From Deltaproteobacteria bacterium (lineage in GTDB: Bacteria > Desulfobacterota > Desulfobacteria > Desulfobacterales > Desulfosarcinaceae): 64,000 bases of DNA. The notes beneath the pieces were generated by a model. It was not told where the DNA came from. It made no database searches and was given only the letters and a program-made list of their open reading frames with translations. Below are positions 1 to 9,417 of this stretch, one piece after another (the stretch's first letter is position 1; the number at the start of each line of letters is the position of its first letter). Both the position numbers and the translations under genes were made by a program. The DNA is taken from assembly GCA_021824175.1 (NCBI GenBank), contig JAKALP010000020.1:1-64000 (forward strand), read 5' to 3'.

Positions 1-362
1 AGATCCACAGTTATCAACAATATGTCGACAAATCCATATCGTCTATTTTCAACGTTTTTCGTCGAATTTCGACATTTTTCATAAAGAAGTCTCCCCCGCG
101 ACCGCCCCTCCAAGCAGCCATCCCCGCCCTTCGGCTCCCCAAAAAAAATAGTTTTGGAAATCCAGGGTTTGTCTTCTGGCAGTAATTTGGACTAGTGTTT
201 GCGCATGATTCGTGCATGGGTGAAAAACGTTTCAGGGAGCATTGTAAAATCGATTTACAATCGCCATGGGCAAAGATATGAGACCCTATGGCGCTATTTT
301 CTACCGCCACCCTGTGCCGAAGCGTCCCAATCGGCCTCTACCCAAAGAAGATGTAATCAGTC
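1..362. other. Intergenic region upstream of uvrA
   Basis: No convincing gene is present. Open frames here have unlikely composition and no ribosome binding site. The first 90 bases are AT-rich with runs of T. The only structured element I see is the inverted repeat at 241-261, listed separately. The region presumably holds the uvrA promoter, but no clear -35/-10 pair stands out. Confidence 0.5.
241..261. promoter_or_regulatory. Near-perfect inverted repeat upstream of uvrA (possible operator)
   Basis: Arms ATTGTAAA and TTTACAAT are exactly complementary and separated by five bases (ATCGA). The site lies about 100 bases before the uvrA start codon. The geometry fits a dimeric repressor site. 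It does not match the LexA boxes I know from Gammaproteobacteria or Gram-positives, so its regulator is unknown. Confidence 0.35.
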
Positions 363-3197
363 ATGGATATTATCAAAATCCGAGGGGCACGGCAGCATAA
401 CTTAAAAAACATCGACCTGGATATCCCCCGGCAGCAAATGGTGGTGATCACCGGCTTGTCAGGCTCGGGTAAATCGACCCTGGCCTTTGACACCCTCTAT
501 GCTGAAGGACAGCGTCGATACGTCGAGTCTTTATCGACGTATGCGCGGCAGTTTCTGGAGCGGATGGCCAAACCCGAGGTCGACCTGATCGAAGGGCTCT
601 CGCCGGCCATCGCCATCGAGCAGAAGACAGCCAGCCATAACCCTCGCTCGACGGTGGGCACCGTCACCGAAATCTATGATTATCTACGCCTGCTCTTCGC
701 ACGTATTGGGACCCCGCACTGTCATCAGTGTGGTCGCCCCATTTCGGCTCAGAGCATTGATCAGATGGTCGACACCTTGCTCGACCATCCATCGGGCAGC
801 CGAATCGTCATCCTATCGCCGCTGTTGGCCAGGCCCAAGGAGAATCCCACTGAAGTGATCAAGAAACTCAAACGGGAAGGCTTCGCCAGAGTGCGCATCG
901 ATGGCCAAATCAAGGAAATCGAGGAGATTGGACCACTATCTAAAAAAAGTACTTACACTATTGAAGCGGTTGTGGATCGCCTGATTCTCAAACCAGAAAT
1001 CCGCAATCGCTTGGCGGACTCGCTGGAATTGGCATTGGGGTTGTCGGGTGGCACGGTGGGCATTCTCTTCCCTGAGGCCCAATCCTCCCAAACATCCACC
1101 CAACCCTTGGTATTCTCCGAACAGGCCATTTGCCTTCACTGCGGCATTGGTCATCCGGAGTTCACACCCGCTCATTTTTCCTTTAACTCTCCCCAGGGCG
1201 CCTGCCCGGCTTGCGATGGATTGGGAACCACCTCCCGATTGGACCCCCAATTATTGATTCCCAACCCAGAGCTCTCCCTGCGCGAAGGCGTCGTGGCGCC
1301 GTGGGCGCAGCGCCAATCCGTTTACTTCGTTGAATTTTTGGAAGCTTTTACCAAAAGCTATGGCACGGATATCTACACGCCCTTTCGAATGCTGCCGCAG
1401 GATTTTCAAAACGCTCTGTTGTTCGGCAGCGGCGACAAGGTGATCCAATTCGCCGTGGATCGCGAGAGCGGTCACCACTTGTATAATAAACCGTTCGAGG
1501 GGTTGATTCCTGAGCTGGAACGCCGGTATCGCGAGACCGACTCGGCCCACTCTCGTGAAGATATTCAGCAATACATGGCCTTCCACCCTTGCCCTGAATG
1601 CGGCGGCACCCGCTTGCGCCCTGAAAGCCGAGCCGTAAGTATCGACGGCCGTACCATCACCCAGATCAGCGCGCTCTCCATTGCCGAAGCCTACGCCTAT
1701 TTCCGCTCCTTGAACCTCTCCGGCCAGAAAGCTCTGATCGCCGGGAAAATCACTCGGGAGATACTGGCGCGTCTCGAATTTCTCCGGGATGTGGGCTTGG
1801 CTTACCTGACTCTGGACCGGGCCGCGCATACTCTATCGGGTGGCGAAAGTCAGCGCATTCGCTTGGCCACCCAGATCGGCGCCAAACTGACCGGTGTTCT
1901 TTATGTCTTGGATGAACCCAGCATCGGCCTGCACCAAAGGGATAATCACAAACTGCTGCAGACGCTGCTCAAAATGCGGGATTTGGGCAATACCGTGTTG
2001 GTAGTGGAACATGACCGAGAAACCATCGAAGCGGCCGACTACGTCATCGATATGGGACCAGGCGCAGGCATGCACGGCGGGGAAGTGGTATTCGCAGGCC
2101 CGCCCCAGGCCTTGCCGAACGCCCCAAAATCCCTGACCGGGCAATATCTCTCCGGTCAACGACAAATCTTCGTGCCTCGCCAAAGGCGCGCCGGTAACGG
2201 CACCGCCATCACCATCACCGGCGCCAGCCATAATAATCTAAAGGGGATAACCGTCTCCTTCCCCTTAGGCTGTTTCATCGGTGTGACTGGAGTGTCAGGG
2301 TCTGGCAAATCAAGCTTGGTGATTGAAACTCTTCACAGCGCCCTGGCCCAGCACCTCTACCATAGCCGCATAGCCGCCGGCCGTCATACTCGTATTGATG
2401 GGCTCAGCCACATTGACAAAGTGATTAACATCGATCAATCACCCATTGGCCGAACCCCGCGCTCTAATCCAGGCACCTATACCGGCCTGTTCGCCTTTAT
2501 AAGAGATCTGTTTTCAAAAACACCGGAGGCGCGTGCACGCGGATACAAGGCCGGACGGTTCAGCTTCAATGTCAAAGGTGGAAGATGCGAGGCGTGCAGT
2601 GGCGATGGCATTATCAAAATCGAAATGCATTTTCTTCCCGATATCTATGTACCCTGCGATATTTGCCAAGGAAAGCGATATAACCGCGAAACGCTGGAGG
2701 TGCAGTACAAGGGCAAAAGCATCGCGGAAGTCTTAGATCTGACCGTCCAACAAGCTCTGAAGCTTTTCCAAAATATACCGGTTATCCGCGAAAAGCTTCA
2801 GACTCTGGTGGATGTGGGGTTGGGCTATATTCATCTGGGCCAAGCCGCCACCACCCTTTCGGGCGGAGAAGCCCAACGGGTCAAGCTGGCCCGGGAGCTG
2901 AGCAAGCGCAACACCGGCCGCACGCTCTATATCCTCGACGAACCTACCACCGGTCTGCACATGGAAGATATTAAACACCTGCTTCAAGTGCTGTCCCGGC
3001 TGGTGGATAGCGGTAACACGGTGGTCGTGATCGAACATAATTTGGATGTGATCAAAACAGCCGATTACCTCATCGACCTCGGTCCCGAAGGGGGAGACGG
3101 TGGTGGATATATCATCGGCACCGGTACACCGGAGAAGATCGCGTTGATGCCGACCTCCTATACAGGTCAATATTTAAAGCCGATATTGATGGCATAA
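363..3197 (+). CDS. uvrA: Excinuclease ABC subunit A (UvrA)
   Basis: ATPase that scans DNA with UvrB and recognises bulky lesions in nucleotide excision repair; it acts in the cytoplasm on the nucleoid. The 944 residues are the usual length. Two ABC modules are visible: Walker A GLSGSGKS at about 31-38 and GVSGSGKS at about 643-650, signature LSGGESQR near 490 and LSGGEAQR near 832, each followed by a LDEP Walker B. Zinc-binding CxxC pairs occur near 257-284 and 742-769. The ATG at 363 has only a weak purine-rich stretch upstream. It is a single gene: the next gene, atpE, is convergent. Identification is secure. Confidence 0.98.
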   Translation: MDIIKIRGARQHNLKNIDLDIPRQQMVVITGLSGSGKSTLAFDTLYAEGQRRYVESLSTYARQFLERMAKPEVDLIEGLSPAIAIEQKTASHNPRSTVGTVTEIYDYLRLLFARIGTPHCHQCGRPISAQSIDQMVDTLLDHPSGSRIVILSPLLARPKENPTEVIKKLKREGFARVRIDGQIKEIEEIGPLSKKSTYTIEAVVDRLILKPEIRNRLADSLELALGLSGGTVGILFPEAQSSQTSTQPLVFSEQAICLHCGIGHPEFTPAHFSFNSPQGACPACDGLGTTSRLDPQLLIPNPELSLREGVVAPWAQRQSVYFVEFLEAFTKSYGTDIYTPFRMLPQDFQNALLFGSGDKVIQFAVDRESGHHLYNKPFEGLIPELERRYRETDSAHSREDIQQYMAFHPCPECGGTRLRPESRAVSIDGRTITQISALSIAEAYAYFRSLNLSGQKALIAGKITREILARLEFLRDVGLAYLTLDRAAHTLSGGESQRIRLATQIGAKLTGVLYVLDEPSIGLHQRDNHKLLQTLLKMRDLGNTVLVVEHDRETIEAADYVIDMGPGAGMHGGEVVFAGPPQALPNAPKSLTGQYLSGQRQIFVPRQRRAGNGTAITITGASHNNLKGITVSFPLGCFIGVTGVSGSGKSSLVIETLHSALAQHLYHSRIAAGRHTRIDGLSHIDKVINIDQSPIGRTPRSNPGTYTGLFAFIRDLFSKTPEARARGYKAGRFSFNVKGGRCEACSGDGIIKIEMHFLPDIYVPCDICQGKRYNRETLEVQYKGKSIAEVLDLTVQQALKLFQNIPVIREKLQTLVDVGLGYIHLGQAATTLSGGEAQRVKLARELSKRNTGRTLYILDEPTTGLHMEDIKHLLQVLSRLVDSGNTVVVIEHNLDVIKTADYLIDLGPEGGDGGGYIIGTGTPEKIALMPTSYTGQYLKPILMA

Positions 3198-3205
3198 GAG
3201 AAATC

Positions 3206-3246
3206 GTTCGCCCGTTTGCCCGTAGCCCGTTAGCCCGTATTCCCGC
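3206..3246 (+). repeat. Short tandem GCCCGTT-type repeat cluster, left copy
   Basis: Just after the uvrA stop the unit GCCCGT(T/A) occurs about five times with 0-2 base spacers. The same unit appears in reverse orientation at 3454-3492. The two clusters together bracket about 200 bases of non-coding DNA. They are intergenic and contain no gene. Confidence 0.6.
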
Positions 3247-3453
3247 CCATAGACCACCATAAACCGATAATTCAGTCTCTTTTGGCTATTCTTCTTCCGG
3301 CCAATTCTAAAGCGCTCTATCTTGGAGCAGAGAACATTTTCGATCGTTACTATTTTTCGCAATCTTCAATGGCAGGAGATTCCTTATTGGCCCGAAAACA
3401 GATCACAGTCAAGCAACCCGATATCTCTAAGTTTAAACAAGCGACGGACTAAA

Positions 3454-3492
3454 ACGGGCCAACGGGCATACGGGCCAACGGGCCAACGGGCA
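3454..3492 (-). repeat. Short tandem GCCCGTT-type repeat cluster, right (inverted) copy
   Basis: Read on the minus strand this is TGCCCGTTGGCCCGTT repeated with small variations, the inverse of the cluster at 3206-3246. It sits immediately downstream of the atpE terminator. The stretch between the clusters (3247-3453) shows no gene or recognisable RNA. Confidence 0.6.
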
Positions 3493-3495
3493 ATG

Positions 3496-3528
3496 AAAAA
3501 GGCCTTCCCCGCCAATGCGGAGAAGGCC
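3496..3528 (-). terminator. Rho-independent terminator of the atpZ-I-B-E operon
   Basis: On the minus strand a 12-base stem (GGCCTTCTCCGC / GCGGGGAAGGCC, one G-T wobble) with an ATTG loop is followed directly by TTTTT. It begins 28 bases after the atpE stop codon. Confidence 0.85.
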
Positions 3529-3556
3529 CCTTTACTTTCGAAGTGTGAACGAACGA

Positions 3557-3838
3557 TTAGTGTGCGGCGCCCAACAGTTTGGCAATCTCGGCAGCCTGGG
3601 GATGGGCGTAGATCAGGATCAGGGCAACGACCAGAGCATAAATACAAAGAGACTCGATCATGGCCAGACCGATCAGCATGGTCACGGTCACTTTACCGGA
3701 AGACTCGGGGTTACGGGCAATACCTTCCACGGCAGCCTTCAGGCCCATGCCTTGTCCCAGACCGCAACCAAAAGCAGCGATGGCGATGCCGAAACCGGCG
3801 GCGGTGACGCAAGCGACGAAAAACTGTAAAGCGTTCAT
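3557..3838 (-). CDS. atpE: ATP synthase F0 subunit c
   Basis: Proteolipid that forms the rotor ring of F-type ATP synthase and carries the coupling ion through the inner membrane. The 93 residues form two hydrophobic helices joined by the polar ARNPE loop (41-45). The ion-binding carboxylate is Glu62 in the second helix. Gln29 in helix 1 and Ser63 and Tyr67 in helix 2 match residues of known sodium-binding c rings, offset by three from the Ilyobacter tartaricus numbering. A strong AAGGAGG lies about 10 bases upstream of the ATG. It is the last gene of the F0 operon, 115 bases after atpB, and ends at a clear terminator. Confidence 0.95.
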   Translation of the reverse strand: MNALQFFVACVTAAGFGIAIAAFGCGLGQGMGLKAAVEGIARNPESSGKVTVTMLIGLAMIESLCIYALVVALILIYAHPQAAEIAKLLGAAH

Positions 3839-3953
3839 GTGTTCAAACTCCTCCTTATGAAGTGTTAGTAATGGTGGGCTTCTTCCACGAACCCCAAATT
3901 ACGCAGCCACAATGGCTGATGTTACCCTTTTACGACACTTGGCCCTATTCAGA

Positions 3954-4649
3954 TTAATGGGCATGCTCCATGGCTCCGGAGAAATAGATGATCGACAGCA
4001 GGAAGAAGACAAAACCCTGCACGAATGCCACGAAGATACCCAGCGCCATAATCGGCAGCGGCGCAAAGAAAGCGCCGGCCAAGCTGAAGAGAATGGCCAA
4101 TACAATTTCATGCCCCATCATGTTTCCGAAAAGACGGAAAGAGAGCGATAAGATTCGGGCCAAATGGCCGATGATCTCGATAACGAAGATCAGGGGGCTC
4201 ATCCACCACACGGGTCCCAGAAAATGCTTAATGTATTTGACACCGTGATATTTCACCCCGATCACATGCGTAAATATGACCACTGTCAGCGCACAGGAGG
4301 CGGTGGTGTTTAAATTGGCGGTAGGCGGGAAAAACCCCGGAATGATGCCAATCAAGTTACCAAGAAAGACATACAGAAAGACCGTTGCGGCTAAAGGGAA
4401 GAGCCAGCGCCCTTCTTCGCCAATGGTTTCCACCATGAACTCTTCGATGCCGGAAACCACCACTTCCATCAAATTCTGCAATTTCCCAGGCACCATCTTA
4501 AGACCCTTGGAGGCCAGGGCTGAGACAATCACAAAGAAGGTCATCAGCACCCAAGAGTAGATGACATAGGGATAACTTTGAGCGAAATGCCCTGGGCCCT
4601 CGCCGAAAAGCCCGAACAACTTGACGAAAAATAGATAGGGATGCTCCAT
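3954..4649 (-). CDS. atpB: ATP synthase F0 subunit a
   Basis: Stator membrane subunit with the two half-channels that feed ions to the c ring. The 231 residues contain at least five hydrophobic helices. The essential Arg is seen in the conserved LSFRLFGNMMGHE stretch near residue 170, the family hallmark. It follows atpI by two bases, so the two are probably translationally coupled. The b subunit gene (atpF) and the F1 genes are not nearby; they must lie elsewhere, as is known in several Desulfobacterota. Confidence 0.96.
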   Translation of the reverse strand: MEHPYLFFVKLFGLFGEGPGHFAQSYPYVIYSWVLMTFFVIVSALASKGLKMVPGKLQNLMEVVVSGIEEFMVETIGEEGRWLFPLAATVFLYVFLGNLIGIIPGFFPPTANLNTTASCALTVVIFTHVIGVKYHGVKYIKHFLGPVWWMSPLIFVIEIIGHLARILSLSFRLFGNMMGHEIVLAILFSLAGAFFAPLPIMALGIFVAFVQGFVFFLLSIIYFSGAMEHAH

Positions 4650-4651
4650 CC

Positions 4652-5038
4652 TTACACCGCCTCCTTCAAAATCAGTCGCTTAATTTCCATGAGCGTGGCC
4701 AGGGTGATACTGGCGACCACGACCGACAAACCGATAAACAGCCCAAAGGGATTGACCCAGTGTTGGCTGATCAAAACAAAGATAATCAGGCCGCTCACAA
4801 TGAAGCGGATATAATATTTGGCCAGGATCGAGCCATGAGTGGCCAATTGCTCCGGCCGCAAGGCCTTTTTGAGTGTACGGGATAAAAGATGGAAATTAAT
4901 GGTCACGATCAATCCACCCGCGATAATGCCCAAGGCCAATGCGGTATCGCAAAACACCAAGCTGAGGGTGCTGACGACGGCAAATAGAATCCAGTTGGCG
5001 CGAGTGATGAAATGCATGAGCCGTTTTTGGGTTTCCAC
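4652..5038 (-). CDS. atpI: ATP synthase subunit I-like protein
   Basis: Small membrane protein of 128 residues with about four hydrophobic segments, matching the AtpI family in size and position. AtpI helps c-ring assembly, and in some species magnesium or calcium supply, but is not part of the final enzyme. It lies 27 bases after atpZ and two bases before atpB. The sequence is poorly conserved in this family, so the name rests on both topology and context. Confidence 0.8.
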   Translation of the reverse strand: METQKRLMHFITRANWILFAVVSTLSLVFCDTALALGIIAGGLIVTINFHLLSRTLKKALRPEQLATHGSILAKYYIRFIVSGLIIFVLISQHWVNPFGLFIGLSVVVASITLATLMEIKRLILKEAV

Positions 5039-5065
5039 TTTTTTGCACCTGAAGCCGCTTCTCTT

Positions 5066-5284
5066 TTATAAATTGCGGCTTTTTCTGATGGCCAGGCCGA
5101 TATTGCGGAAGCCGGCCGCGATCCCCAAAATTAAAAATACCAGGGTCAACCATGGTGAGGTATTCCAGCGGCGGTCCAAATAAACGCCGATGGCCAACCC
5201 GATGAAGATCGACAGCGCCACGGAGAGGCCAATGGTGCTGAAATAGGCCAACTCTTTGATGTAGCGCCGGGTTTCTGGTTTCAT
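5066..5284 (-). CDS. atpZ: AtpZ/AtpI-family small membrane protein
   Basis: First gene of the F0 operon. The 72 residues contain two hydrophobic helices (about 12-35 and 44-62) with a short YLDRRW loop between them. This is the two-helix AtpZ pattern that accompanies AtpI at the head of many F0 operons. AtpZ and AtpI have been implicated in assembly and cation delivery in some species; no function is proven for this group. The name is from topology and neighbours. Confidence 0.75.
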   Translation of the reverse strand: MKPETRRYIKELAYFSTIGLSVALSIFIGLAIGVYLDRRWNTSPWLTLVFLILGIAAGFRNIGLAIRKSRNL

Positions 5285-5505
5285 ACCAAAGAACTGTCTT
5301 TTAAGCCTTTTATTCCATCTGGAACTGAGCGCTTCAAAGAGGGTGCACCTAACATGGCTGTAGGGGGAAAGTCAATGTAATTGTTTGGAGAGAATACAAG
5401 TAAAAAACTTCGCTCAGATCGGGATCGCCATAGGTATCGGAGCCGGCCCCGGAATCGATTTTTTGAAACCAAATCCTAATCAAAAAAAGCTAAAGATCAA
5501 AAAAT
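5285..5505. other. Intergenic region between pyrK and atpZ
   Basis: 220 bases without a credible gene. It should carry the promoter of the minus-strand F0 operon, but I cannot pick out a convincing -35/-10 pair or a stable hairpin. Confidence 0.4.
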
Positions 5506-6306
5506 TCACCATGCCACCTGTCGGACGTCGAACACAGGTCCTTCAATGCACACATGGCGATATTTTTCCTGGGTGTCCGCTGCCGGCACGGCACATCCCA
5601 GACAAGCCCCCAATCCACAGGCCATCATGGTTTCCATGGAGATCTGGCAGGCCACCTGGTGCCGCGCAGCGATCCCGGCCACACACTGCAGCATGCCGTG
5701 GGGCCCGCAAGCGCACACCAAGTCCGGAGCTTTAGCCTGAATGGCCTCTTCCAGGGGATCGGTGATCAAGCACTGCATCCCCTCGCTGCCGTCATCGGTG
5801 GTGGCGGTCACCCCGAACCCCAGGGCCGCGAATTCTTCCCGGCAGAGCAGATCCCCTTGGGTGCGCCCACCCAGAAACACGCGGCAATTGCCAGGTTCGA
5901 CACCTTGGGTGATCAGATGATGGGCCAGAAAACGAATGGGGGCCACGCCAATGCCGCCGGCCGCCAGATAGAAGCGCTTGGCTTTGGGGGACAATTTGAA
6001 GCCACGCCCCAACGGACCAATCAGATCCACGCCTTGACCGGGAGTCAAGTCCGAAAGATGGCGCGTGCCTTGGCCGACTACCCGAAAAAGCAGCTCGATG
6101 CCTTCGGGGCGCTGCGCGTTGCCGATCAATCCAGCTATGGAAAAAGGACGTCGCAACAGAGGCGTCACGGAGGGGTTGCTTCGAACCATCACAAATTGGC
6201 CAGGTTCAGCACCGGTAAATCCAGGTTGAGGGCATCCTAATCCCAGACGGAAATAATTGGGGCCGACGTGGTGATTCCACAAAACAGTAGCGGTCAGTTG
6301 ATTCAT
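5506..6306 (-). CDS. pyrK: Dihydroorotate dehydrogenase B electron-transfer subunit (PyrK-like)
   Basis: Iron-sulfur flavoprotein that passes electrons from dihydroorotate dehydrogenase PyrD to NAD+ in pyrimidine synthesis. The 266 residues show the ferredoxin-reductase layout: FAD-binding RRPFSIA near 53, a nucleotide-binding AAGGIGVAPI near 117, and C-terminal cysteines in CGLGACLGC (near 230) plus a later Cys near 253 for a 2Fe-2S cluster. The length is normal. No pyrD is adjacent, which is unusual because pyrK and pyrD are often paired; it may therefore serve another oxidoreductase. It follows pgeF by 30 bases on the same strand. Confidence 0.85.
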   Translation of the reverse strand: MNQLTATVLWNHHVGPNYFRLGLGCPQPGFTGAEPGQFVMVRSNPSVTPLLRRPFSIAGLIGNAQRPEGIELLFRVVGQGTRHLSDLTPGQGVDLIGPLGRGFKLSPKAKRFYLAAGGIGVAPIRFLAHHLITQGVEPGNCRVFLGGRTQGDLLCREEFAALGFGVTATTDDGSEGMQCLITDPLEEAIQAKAPDLVCACGPHGMLQCVAGIAARHQVACQISMETMMACGLGACLGCAVPAADTQEKYRHVCIEGPVFDVRQVAW

Positions 6307-6336
6307 GGGAAAATCCTGTCTTTAAATCCGCAGTCC

Positions 6337-7122
6337 TCAGTTTTCCGTCTTGCTCGCCGTCAATGCAATAACGGCCGCGAATCGGCCCGCACCAGTCCCT
6401 TCTCCCCGATATGAAAAAAAGAGATGCTGGTTGCAACGTGTGCAAATGCCGCTAAGCTCAATCTGCGATAGCGGCACACCGGCCGTGATAAGCTGATCAG
6501 TGCTGAGGCGCCAAAAATCAAATAAATTCTCCTGATACCGGTAGCGCCAGTATTTTTCCGGGATCTCCTGCCGGTAATGGATAAATTCGGCGCAGCAGGG
6601 GCCCAGGGATGGCCCGATGCCGCAACGCAGATCACTGGGCCGGCAGCCAAAACGCCGCTTCATGGTATCCACAGTGTGACCAATCACGTTGGCAATACTG
6701 CCCCGCCAGCCCGAATGGATGTTAGCCACCACGCGCAGGACCGGATCAACCAAGAGCACACTCTGGCAATCCGCGGTCTGGATAAATAGAGCGGCGCCCC
6801 ACTGGCTGGTGATCAGGGCATCGCCGGAGAGTTTCACGTAATCATCCGGCGTGGCAGCGCCGTCTTCCCATACCGCCACCTGCGCGCCATGGACCTGATG
6901 GGCAAAGACGGCCACGTGGGCACTGGCCAAAGCCGTCACCCGTCTGCGCCGGCCCCACACCTCAGATTCCGGTTCATGGCCGTTCAATCCAAGGTTGAAG
7001 GGCACCTTGCTCCCATCTGCCGCCACCCCACTCCGCGCCAACACGGCGTGCCACACACCCGGGATAGCCTTCAAGATGGAAAACTGCAGATAGCGCAAGT
7101 CATGATCAAAGGTCAATTGCAT
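6337..7122 (-). CDS. pgeF: Peptidoglycan editing factor / purine nucleoside phosphorylase (YfiH family)
   Basis: Cytosolic zinc enzyme of the YfiH/LACC1 (Cu-oxidase_4) family. Members have been reported to cleave purine nucleosides and, in E. coli, to keep peptidoglycan precursors correct. The 261 residues carry the conserved HQVHG motif (about 96-100), QTADCQSVLL near 137, the HSGWRG motif near 157 and CGIGPSLGPCC near 190, which supply the metal ligands. It lies between comF and pyrK in a close minus-strand series. The biochemical role in this organism is inferred from the family. Confidence 0.88.
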   Translation of the reverse strand: MQLTFDHDLRYLQFSILKAIPGVWHAVLARSGVAADGSKVPFNLGLNGHEPESEVWGRRRRVTALASAHVAVFAHQVHGAQVAVWEDGAATPDDYVKLSGDALITSQWGAALFIQTADCQSVLLVDPVLRVVANIHSGWRGSIANVIGHTVDTMKRRFGCRPSDLRCGIGPSLGPCCAEFIHYRQEIPEKYWRYRYQENLFDFWRLSTDQLITAGVPLSQIELSGICTRCNQHLFFSYRGEGTGAGRFAAVIALTASKTEN

Positions 7123-7136
7123 CCGTGCATTCCCTG

Positions 7137-7982
7137 CTACACTGCCCGCGCCAGCGTTAATACATGTACTTCAGCCGCGCCCGCATTCAGCAGCTCCCGG
7201 GCGCAGGCATTGGCCGTGGCGCCGGTGGTCAATACATCATCCACCAATAAGATCCGTTTGTCCTGAATGCGGCCCGGTTTAACCACTCGAAAGGCTTTAC
7301 GCAGGTTTAAGGCGCGCTCTTCCTTGCGTAGTCCGGTTTGGGGCTGGGTGACCTTACACCGCTCCATGACGGTGGAATCGACCCAACCCGGGCCGACCGC
7401 CACATCTATTTGGCGGGCCCACGTCGGCCACGACAGGGTCATCACCTGCGCTTGATTGAATCCGCGTTGCCTGAGCCGACGCGAATGCAAAGGCACCGGG
7501 ACGATCAGATCCATTTGCAGGGGGTCCCAATGCCGGCTAAAAGTGGCCCACAGCAGCCGCCCCAATGGTTTGGCCAGATTATCCCGGCGCTGGTACTTGA
7601 ACTGGTGGATAGTCGCCCGCAGCGGCCCTTCATATAATCCCGCGGCGCGTGCTTTCTGAAATTGGAAGGGATGCTCCAAACACTGACCGCAAATGTGGTC
7701 GGGGCCGTGTGGGGAGGCAAAAGGCTCACCACACCGCAGACATAATGGAGAGTGTACTTCCCGAAACTCTTCGGCGCAGCGGTCGCACAGATAAGCGGCC
7801 ATCCAATGTTTGAACTGCGTGGCCAAGTGTGTATGTGGGGGAGATGAGGCGGCTGAAGACTCTGTCCGGTACAAATGCCCACAGTTACAACAGATACCAG
7901 GGAAGAGCGCCCCAACACTACTCCCCACCAATCGCTGCAGGATCTTCTTTACTCCCAAACGCTTCAGGCCCTCTGTTTGCAC
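7137..7982 (-). CDS. comF: ComF family phosphoribosyltransferase-like protein
   Basis: ComF homologue of 281 residues, related to proteins needed for handling incoming single-stranded DNA in competent bacteria; the exact reaction is not settled. The N-terminal third has four CxxC-type cysteine pairs expected to bind zinc. The C-terminal part is a phosphoribosyltransferase fold with the PRPP loop ILLVDDVLTTGAT near 245. It ends 14 bases before pgeF, suggesting co-transcription. The N-terminus is a little longer than in many homologues, and an internal start is possible. Confidence 0.88.
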   Translation of the reverse strand: MQTEGLKRLGVKKILQRLVGSSVGALFPGICCNCGHLYRTESSAASSPPHTHLATQFKHWMAAYLCDRCAEEFREVHSPLCLRCGEPFASPHGPDHICGQCLEHPFQFQKARAAGLYEGPLRATIHQFKYQRRDNLAKPLGRLLWATFSRHWDPLQMDLIVPVPLHSRRLRQRGFNQAQVMTLSWPTWARQIDVAVGPGWVDSTVMERCKVTQPQTGLRKEERALNLRKAFRVVKPGRIQDKRILLVDDVLTTGATANACARELLNAGAAEVHVLTLARAV

Positions 7983-8061
7983 TGCTATGGCTGGAAAATC
8001 ATTGGTGGAAATCGTCTCTTCCTTCCAAAGGCCTCAACCATGGCCACACGAAAACTGCGGT

Positions 8062-9288
8062 CTAAAACCGCTCGGTAATGGCCTTGGCAAAGGCAGAACA
8101 CTTTACTTCCCGGGCTCCAGATATCTGGCGGGCCAAATCATAAGTCACCACACCGGCTTTGATAGTGGCTTGCAGGGCCACGCGAATTTTTTCGGCGGCC
8201 TCAATCCACCCCATGTGTTCGAGCATCATGACTCCGGAAAGAATCAGCGAGCCTGGATTGACCTTATCCAAGCCGGCATATTTGGGCGCCGTGCCGTGGG
8301 TGGCTTCAAAAACAGCGCACTCGTCGCCGATGTTGGCCCCCGGCGCCATGCCCAAGCCGCCGACTTGGGCGGCCAGGGCATCGGAAATGTAGTCGCCGTT
8401 GAGATTGGGGGTGGCGATGACGGCGAACTCGTCGGGCCGCAGCAGCACTTGTTGGAATAGCATGTCAGCGATGCGATCCTTGATCACCACCTTGCCTTCG
8501 GGCTGCTTGCCGTCGAACTTTTCGTAAAGCTCGGCTTCGGTAATGGTTCGAGCGCCAAAGCGCTCCTTGGCCACCTCATAGCCCCAGCGGCTGAAGGCGC
8601 CTTCGGTGAATTTCATGATGTTGCCCTTGTGCATCAGGGTCACGCTGGGGCGCTTGTGCTCAATGGCATAGGCGATGGCCTTGGCCACCAGGCGCTTGGT
8701 GTTGGCTTCACTGATGGGCTTGATGCCGATGCCGGTTTTTTCTCCCAGGGTGGTTCCGAGTTGGGCGTTGAGGAAGGCGATCACTTTGGAGGCCTCTTCG
8801 CCGCCAGCCTGCCATTCGATGCCGGCATAGAGATCCTCGGTGTTTTCCCGGAATACTACCATATCGATCTTTTCTGGGGCCTTCATGGGGCTGGGCACTG
8901 GATCGATGTAGCGCACCGGCCTGACACAGGCATAAAGATCGAGTTTTTGTCGGATGGCTACGTTCAAGCTGCGAATGCCAGTGCCCACGGGCGTCGTCAT
9001 GGGGCCCTTGATGGCCACCACATAATCCTTGATAGTTTGCAGCGCTTGATCCGACAGCCATTGGCCGGTCTGGTGGAATCCTTTTTCCCCCACCAGCAGT
9101 TCCAACCATTCGATCCGGCGCGTGCCCCCATAGGCGGCCTCAACCGCCTTATCAATAACCAGTCGGGTGGCCGGCCAGATATCCCGGCCGATGCCGTCGC
9201 CTTCAATAAAAGGAATCACAGGGACATCGGGGACTTTGAGTTCGCCGTTTGGTGAAATGCTGATTTTACTTGCTTTGGAGCTATTCAT
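8062..9288 (-). CDS. icd: Isocitrate dehydrogenase (NADP-type)
   Basis: TCA-cycle enzyme that converts isocitrate to 2-oxoglutarate and CO2 in the cytoplasm. The 408 residues match the bacterial NADP-dependent dimeric class in length. Visible are the substrate loop [13 protein letters not shown] (near 107-119), the [14 protein letters not shown] motif near 147, and C-terminal [17 protein letters not shown] with the nearby metal-binding aspartates. A good AGGAGG-type site lies upstream of the start. It is separated from rlmB by about 130 bases and probably has its own promoter. Cofactor preference (NADP) is inferred from overall similarity, not tested. Confidence 0.93.
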   Translation of the reverse strand: MNSSKASKISISPNGELKVPDVPVIPFIEGDGIGRDIWPATRLVIDKAVEAAYGGTRRIEWLELLVGEKGFHQTGQWLSDQALQTIKDYVVAIKGPMTTPVGTGIRSLNVAIRQKLDLYACVRPVRYIDPVPSPMKAPEKIDMVVFRENTEDLYAGIEWQAGGEEASKVIAFLNAQLGTTLGEKTGIGIKPISEANTKRLVAKAIAYAIEHKRPSVTLMHKGNIMKFTEGAFSRWGYEVAKERFGARTITEAELYEKFDGKQPEGKVVIKDRIADMLFQQVLLRPDEFAVIATPNLNGDYISDALAAQVGGLGMAPGANIGDECAVFEATHGTAPKYAGLDKVNPGSLILSGVMMLEHMGWIEAAEKIRVALQATIKAGVVTYDLARQISGAREVKCSAFAKAITERF

Positions 9289-9417
9289 AATCCTTAATTC
9301 CCTCCTGGCTTACCTATCGAGCATGCCTGCCGCGATCGCTATTCGTTATCGCGCAAAGTTTAGTGATTCAGTATTAAAAAAGCTTTCACCTAATCAACCA
9401 GTCAACGATTCAACCAT

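Noticed and set aside
1-40. DnaA-box-like TTATCAACA near position 13
   Set aside because: A single imperfect site with no cluster of boxes, no dnaA/dnaN neighbours and no AT-rich unwinding element; not an origin.
14-310. Minus-strand open frame upstream of uvrA
   Set aside because: No ribosome site, unusual residue composition and no family resemblance; looks like chance.
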